Notes under the pieces: model-generated | What the model was told of the DNA's origin: nothing | What the model saw: the letters and a program-made list of their open reading frames with translations, nothing else | The model's database searches: none | Source: Cellulomonas sp. WB94 | GTDB taxonomy: Bacteria > Actinomycetota > Actinomycetes > Actinomycetales > Cellulomonadaceae | NCBI RefSeq assembly: GCF_003115775.1 | Contig: NZ_QEES01000001.1 | Span: forward strand, 62,001-126,000 | Reading direction: 5' to 3' | DNA: 64,000 bases | Shown here: piece by piece, positions 62,161-64,000 of the stretch | Layout: each line of letters begins with the position of its first letter | How positions within the stretch are numbered: position 1 is the stretch's first letter | Program-made: the position numbers and the translations under genes

Positions 62161-63447
62161 ATGACGACCCAGCGGCTGACCGGAGGTGAGCCGACCGCAC
62201 GCCATCGCGCGACGGACGGGCCATGGAACCGGGTGGCACGTGCCACCGGGCTGCTGGGATCAGACGGCGTCGTGGCCGCGTCGGTCTTCACGGAGATGTC
62301 GGCGTTGGCGCAGCGGACCGGCGCGCTCAACCTCGGACAGGGCTTCCCCGACGACGACGGACCCGAGTTCCTGCGCGAGCTGGCCGCCGCGGCCGTCCGG
62401 GGTGGTCCCGACGATCCAGCCGGCCTCAATCAGTACCCGCCGGGTCCCGGGCTTCCGGCCCTACGTCGCGCGGTCGCGTCCCACCAGGAGCGACACTACG
62501 GACTGACCGTCGACCCGGACACCGAGGTGCTGGTCACCGCCGGCGCAACCGAAGCCCTCGCGGCGACGGTCCTCGCACTCGTCGGCCCAGGGGACGAGGT
62601 CATCACACTCGAGCCGTACTACGACGCGTACGCCGCAGTGATCGCCCTGGCTGGTGCGGTGCACCGCACCATCCCCCTGCGCGCCGGACCGACCGGCTTT
62701 CGCCCGACCGCATCGGGGATCTCAACGGCCTTCTCGCCGCGTACCCGACTGGTGCTGCTGAACTCGCCGCACAACCCCACCGGCACCGTCCTGACGGCGG
62801 AAGAGATCGGATGGATCGCCGCGGCAGCCATCGCACACGACGCGATCGTCGTCACCGACGAGGTCTACGAGCACCTCACCTACGACGGCGTGCGGCACGT
62901 GCCGATCGCCACGCTGCCCGACATGGCAGACCGGACGCTCACCGTGTCATCGGCGGGCAAGACGCTCTCCCTGACCGGGTGGAAGGTGGGATGGGTGCAC
63001 GGACCGGCCGAGCTGGTCAGCGCCGTGCGCACCGTCAAGCAGTTCCTCACCTTCGTGACCAGCGGCCCCTTCCAGCATGCCGTCGCGACGGCGCTGGACG
63101 ACCGCGACGGACAGGCAGCCCGCTACGTCGCAGCGCTCCGAGCCTCCCTCGCATCACGGCGCGACCTGCTCTCCGACGGGCTCCGCGCTGCGCGGCTCGT
63201 TCCCGTCGGCTCCCACGGAACCTACTTCCTGCTCGCCGACGCCGGACCGGCCGGCTACGACGACGCGATCGAGTACTGCCGACGGCTCCCGGAGCTCGCC
63301 GGTGTCGTGGCGATCCCCGCGACGGCCTTCTGCCAGCCGGGCAGCGAGACGTCGGACACTCTGCGCTCGTACGTGCGATTCACCTTCGTCAAGCGCGAGG
63401 CGACCGTGCGCGAGGCGGTTCGCCGCCTGGCGTCCGGACGTGCGTGA
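62161..63447 (+). CDS. PLP-dependent class I aminotransferase
   Basis: 428 residues of fold type I. LNLGQGFPDDDGPEF, NQYPPGPGLPALRRAVA, NSPHNPTGTV, DEVYEHLTYDG and the PLP-lysine region SSAGKTLSLTGWKVGW are present, with the C-terminal YVRFTFVKREAT arginine. This resembles the DapC/kynurenine aminotransferase group (N-succinyldiaminopimelate aminotransferase in actinobacteria). Exact substrate is uncertain. The ATG at 62161 lies in a region with no clear ribosome site, so a start further in is possible. Confidence 0.87.
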   Translation: MTTQRLTGGEPTARHRATDGPWNRVARATGLLGSDGVVAASVFTEMSALAQRTGALNLGQGFPDDDGPEFLRELAAAAVRGGPDDPAGLNQYPPGPGLPALRRAVASHQERHYGLTVDPDTEVLVTAGATEALAATVLALVGPGDEVITLEPYYDAYAAVIALAGAVHRTIPLRAGPTGFRPTASGISTAFSPRTRLVLLNSPHNPTGTVLTAEEIGWIAAAAIAHDAIVVTDEVYEHLTYDGVRHVPIATLPDMADRTLTVSSAGKTLSLTGWKVGWVHGPAELVSAVRTVKQFLTFVTSGPFQHAVATALDDRDGQAARYVAALRASLASRRDLLSDGLRAARLVPVGSHGTYFLLADAGPAGYDDAIEYCRRLPELAGVVAIPATAFCQPGSETSDTLRSYVRFTFVKREATVREAVRRLASGRA

Positions 63448-63602
63448 TCTCATCCTGGTGGCTCACCTACGGCTGATACCGAGTGATGGCCATGAATCGT
63501 CACCACGACCCGCCGCGCTTGAGCCCGATCTTGCTAGTCGTCTGTCCAGCCGCGATCACGCGCACGCCGACCAGCTCGTTCACGAGCAGGCAGCTGGCGG
63601 GG

Positions 63603-64000
63603 TCAGCGAACGATGAGGCCTCGCAGCGTGAGGCTGGTCGCCTCTGCGGCGATCCGGACCTCGTGACCGCCGACGTCCATCCGAACGCCCTGGCCCGTCC
63701 AGCTCCCGGTTTCATCATCGGCAATCACCGCGATGCGAACACCGTCGACCCACAGTCCGGGCTCTCCGACGCTCGAGGCGAGGAGTCGGACGTCGTGCCG
63801 CACCTCGGTGGTGGTGTTGATCTCGTAGGCGACCCAGTCTCCTGGTTCGAGCAGGACGCTGAACTCCTCGCGGTCCGAGCGTGGCGTCCCTGTCGTGTGA
63901 TGGAACGGCAGCTCGTCGGGTTCGGCTTCGTCGGCGACCCGGAGAGTGACCGCGTCGTCGGACCTGAAGCCGCGGAGCGGCACGCCGTGATGCGCGGAGT
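63603..64000 (-). CDS. C-terminal part of a protein with a carbohydrate-binding-like domain (partial)
   Basis: The frame enters from the right edge and ends at 63603, giving 131 residues. EEFSVLLEPGDWVAYEINTT, DVRLLASSVGEPGLWVDG and HEVRIAAEATSLTLRGLIV are the strands of a CBM6/CBM35-like beta-sandwich, usually at the end of glycoside hydrolases. The catalytic part lies outside the window. GTG at 63983 is internal. Confidence 0.6.
   Translation of the reverse strand, partial: SAHHGVPLRGFRSDDAVTLRVADEAEPDELPFHHTTGTPRSDREEFSVLLEPGDWVAYEINTTTEVRHDVRLLASSVGEPGLWVDGVRIAVIADDETGSWTGQGVRMDVGGHEVRIAAEATSLTLRGLIVR

Overview
The window is GC-rich DNA with the coding style of a saprophytic actinobacterium: GTG starts, GTGA/ATGA overlaps between genes, F420-type oxidoreductases, many LacI-family regulators, CUT1 sugar ABC importers and plant-polysaccharide enzymes. 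Cellulomonas or a close relative is the best guess; this is inference from gene content, not a database match.

Layout. 1-10 kb: a cut-off response regulator, a DUF2202 protein, then a sulfur/metalloid stress block (rhodanese lipoprotein, TauE-type exporter, remnants of a CDF and a TDT transporter, DUF318 permease with a CxxC thioredoxin-like protein, ArsR, OsmC, a sulfide:quinone-reductase-like flavoprotein, a 48-residue protein and an MFS transporter). Three 16-bp ATACCC-n4-GTAT dyads of CsoR/CstR type lie in front of three of these genes, so they may form one regulon. 10-22.3 kb: a sigma-70 factor, then a minus-strand xylan/xylo-oligosaccharide operon (binding lipoprotein, two permeases, SDR, Gfo/Idh oxidoreductase, tautomerase, GH3, GH10, LacI) with a divergent LacI regulator and a CGAAAGTTTCG operator. 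22.4-36.3 kb: a broken LuxR-LAL regulator, small membrane proteins, a membrane GT2, an S53 peptidase, F420-type enzymes, a PadR regulator divergent from a HOD-like alpha/beta-fold dioxygenase, a PIG-L deacetylase and DinB. 36.3-46.7 kb: a pectin/rhamnogalacturonan catabolic locus (LacI, aldolase, RhaB, RhaI, KduI, KduD, FAH hydrolase; divergent IclR, KDPG aldolase, KDG kinase) with a broken GH105-like gene between its halves. 46.7-55 kb: small enzymes, a broken PAP2-diacylglycerol kinase fusion, an MMPL exporter, a DUF4242 protein, a secreted beta-propeller protein, DUF427 and RibD-like proteins. 55-64 kb: a large secreted GH59-family protein, a dienelactone hydrolase, remnants of AHSA1 and DHFR-like genes, a Met/Cys-rich copper-storage-type protein, an aminotransferase and the end of a CBM-like protein.

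How the genes work together. The xylan operon imports xylo-oligosaccharides and cleaves them inside the cell (GH10 and GH3 have no signal peptides). The pectin locus takes unsaturated uronates through KduI, KduD, KDG kinase and KDPG aldolase to pyruvate and glyceraldehyde-3-phosphate, and L-rhamnose through RhaI, RhaB and a class II aldolase.

Caution. At least nine genes carry single frameshifts, several at G or C runs, and several others lack internal or terminal segments. Whether this is genome decay or sequencing/assembly error cannot be decided from the sequence alone; the broken genes are marked as such. No tRNA, rRNA, CRISPR array or insertion sequence was seen.
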